A DNA stretch of 64,000 nt from Dorea sp. AM10-31 (GTDB lineage: Bacteria; Bacillota; Clostridia; Lachnospirales; Lachnospiraceae), in NCBI RefSeq assembly GCF_003435815.1, contig NZ_QTUV01000001.1, forward strand, positions 124,001 to 188,000, in the 5' to 3' direction. Position 1 is the first letter of the stretch. Each line of letters begins with the position of its first letter. Shown piece by piece: positions 62,859 through 64,000 of the stretch. The notes beneath the pieces were generated by a model, which worked only from the letters and a program-made list of their open reading frames with translations, was not told the DNA's origin and made no database searches. A program made the translations under genes and the position numbers.

Positions 62859-64000
62859 TTTCATACTCTTTAAACTGATATATAAAGTTGAAGAATTATG
62901 TAAAAGTGCGGATGTTGTCGGCGGTATCACGCCCATCACGCCTAACAGGATCAGTCCTGTATTAATTCCGACAATACTTCTGTAATTGCCATGGATCCGG
63001 CTCATTAACCGGTCACTTAATTCTTTCAGTGTCACGATCTCATGTAAGCTGTCTGCTCCGACCGTCACGTCTGCGATCTCTCTTGCAATCTCAGCACCAT
63101 CACTGATCGCAATGCCAACATCTGCCGCTGACAGTGCCGGCGAATCATTGATTCCATCGCCAATCATGATGACTTTTCTTCCGGCTTTCTTCTCAGCTTC
63201 GATAAAGTTCGCCTTATCTTCCGGCAGTACTTCTGAGAAATACCGGTCAACACCAACTCTTGCAGCAATCGCTTTCGCTGTCCGGTCACTGTCTCCTGTC
63301 ATCATAACAACCTTGGATAGTCCGACTTCTTTCAGTCTTGCAACCACTTCTCTCGCTTCCTCACGGATCGGATCTTCGATACAGATAACGGCCGCAAGCT
63401 CCTGCTCGATCGCCATATACAAATGAGAATATTCATCCGGCAGTGTAGCGAACTTCTCCTGCATTCCTTCCGGAATTTTGCAGTTCTCATCCTCAAATAC
63501 GAAATGGTAACTTCCGATCACAACCTTCTTTTCCTCGATCTTGGAAGAGATTCCATGTGCAACAATATATTCTACTTTTGAATGTAATTCTTCGTGTACA
63601 AGATTCTGCTCTTTTGCAGCTTTTACAACTGCTTTTGCCATAGAATGTGGGAAATGTTCTTCCAGACATGCGGCAATACGCAGTAATTCTTTTGGCTCTC
63701 TGCCATCAAAAGAAACAACCTCAGCAACTGTCGGCTGTGCTTTTGTCAACGTTCCTGTCTTGTCAAATACGATCGTCTCAGCTTCTGCCATGGCTTCCAG
63801 ATATTTTCCACCCTTGACCGTAATGCTGTGTTCACTCGCTTCACGGATTGCAGACAATACGGAAATCGGCATTGCAAGTTTCAATGCACATGAGAAGTCA
63901 ACCATCAGAACAGCCAATGCTTTCGTCACATTTCTTGTGAGGAAATAGGTTGCAAATGTTCCCGCAAATGTATACGGCACAAGACGATCTGCAAGATGCT
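62841..64000 (-). CDS. Heavy-metal P1B-type ATPase, partial (N-terminal part beyond the right edge)
   Basis: The minus-strand frame is open to the window edge; 386 residues are visible. The phosphorylation motif FDKTGTLT, the TGDS(DRT) region and GDGINDSPALSAADVGIAI identify a P-type ATPase. The transmembrane metal motif reads DFSCALKLAMP, not the usual CPC or SPC, and the last helices carry TSALLHNSSTLYISLKSM. So it is a divergent P1B pump of uncertain metal. The N terminus and any metal-binding domain are outside the window. Confidence 0.9.
   Translation of the reverse strand, partial: HLADRLVPYTFAGTFATYFLTRNVTKALAVLMVDFSCALKLAMPISVLSAIREASEHSITVKGGKYLEAMAEAETIVFDKTGTLTKAQPTVAEVVSFDGREPKELLRIAACLEEHFPHSMAKAVVKAAKEQNLVHEELHSKVEYIVAHGISSKIEEKKVVIGSYHFVFEDENCKIPEGMQEKFATLPDEYSHLYMAIEQELAAVICIEDPIREEAREVVARLKEVGLSKVVMMTGDSDRTAKAIAARVGVDRYFSEVLPEDKANFIEAEKKAGRKVIMIGDGINDSPALSAADVGIAISDGAEIAREIADVTVGADSLHEIVTLKELSDRLMSRIHGNYRSIVGINTGLILLGVMGVIPPTTSALLHNSSTLYISLKSMKNLLPE

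Overview
The window looks like a chromosomal segment from a low-to-medium GC anaerobic Firmicute, most likely a gut Lachnospiraceae-type Clostridia. The grounds are: strong AGGAGG ribosome binding sites throughout; a PPi-type phosphofructokinase and a membrane pyrophosphatase; an EcfA1-EcfA2-EcfT module next to truA; a T-box in front of tyrS; an rplM-rpsI pair; a 2-hydroxyacyl-CoA dehydratase activase; and a selenium-type molybdenum hydroxylase cluster. The species cannot be named from the sequence alone. No phage, transposase or CRISPR array is visible.

Layout. 1-10 kb: end of arcC, dapB, a YbjQ protein, an NMN adenylyltransferase-like gene, a pair of bacterial PH-domain membrane proteins, a broken ene-reductase/activase hybrid, thioredoxin, aldo/keto reductase, nitroreductase, tmRNA and a double-NUDIX protein. 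10-20 kb: RluD-type pseudouridine synthase, small alarmone synthetase, a very large GGDEF/hybrid histidine kinase, a subtilase, MntP, a GT2 glycosyltransferase and PPi-PFK. 20-26.5 kb: tRNA-Gly, D-serine dehydratase, and a tightly overlapping five-gene operon of an ECF sigma factor, a membrane protein and an ABC transporter with two permeases. 26.5-34 kb: a complete purine/xanthine hydroxylase locus on one strand (NCS2 permease, XdhB, XdhC, XdhA, YqeC and a YqeB-MocA fusion). 34-38 kb: two PadR regulator cassettes facing tail to tail, each paired with an HAAS/permease-prefix protein. 38-46 kb: an internally deleted CNNM/HlyC-type gene, rpsI-rplM, a MATE pump flanked by inverted hairpin repeats, a GH13 enzyme, and two lysine-rich secreted proteins (a rhodanese and a transglutaminase-like protein). 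45.5-51 kb: flavin reductase, tyrS with its T-box, a cysteine-rich DUF5714 protein and two CobW/G3E-type GTPases, one with a His/Cys-rich repeat. 51-64 kb: membrane PPase, dehydratase activase, truA and the ECF module, cyclophilin, a REP-like 50-bp palindrome, a C39-like protein, a 1207-aa MacB-type ABC protein and the 3' part of a P1B-type ATPase.

How it fits together. The purine locus would import xanthine or related purines and hydroxylate them, with accessory proteins maturing the Mo/Se cofactor. PPi-PFK and the pyrophosphatase suggest a PPi-linked energy economy. The ECF-sigma/ABC operon and the PadR/HAAS cassettes look like two separate envelope-stress or signal-responsive modules. The region also holds two clear gene remnants made by internal deletion and several small repeat families. 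The least understood parts, and the best candidates for something new, are the tail-to-tail PadR/HAAS pair, the secreted rhodanese/transglutaminase pair, the ECF-sigma operon with its unassigned membrane protein, and the hairpin repeats around the MATE gene.
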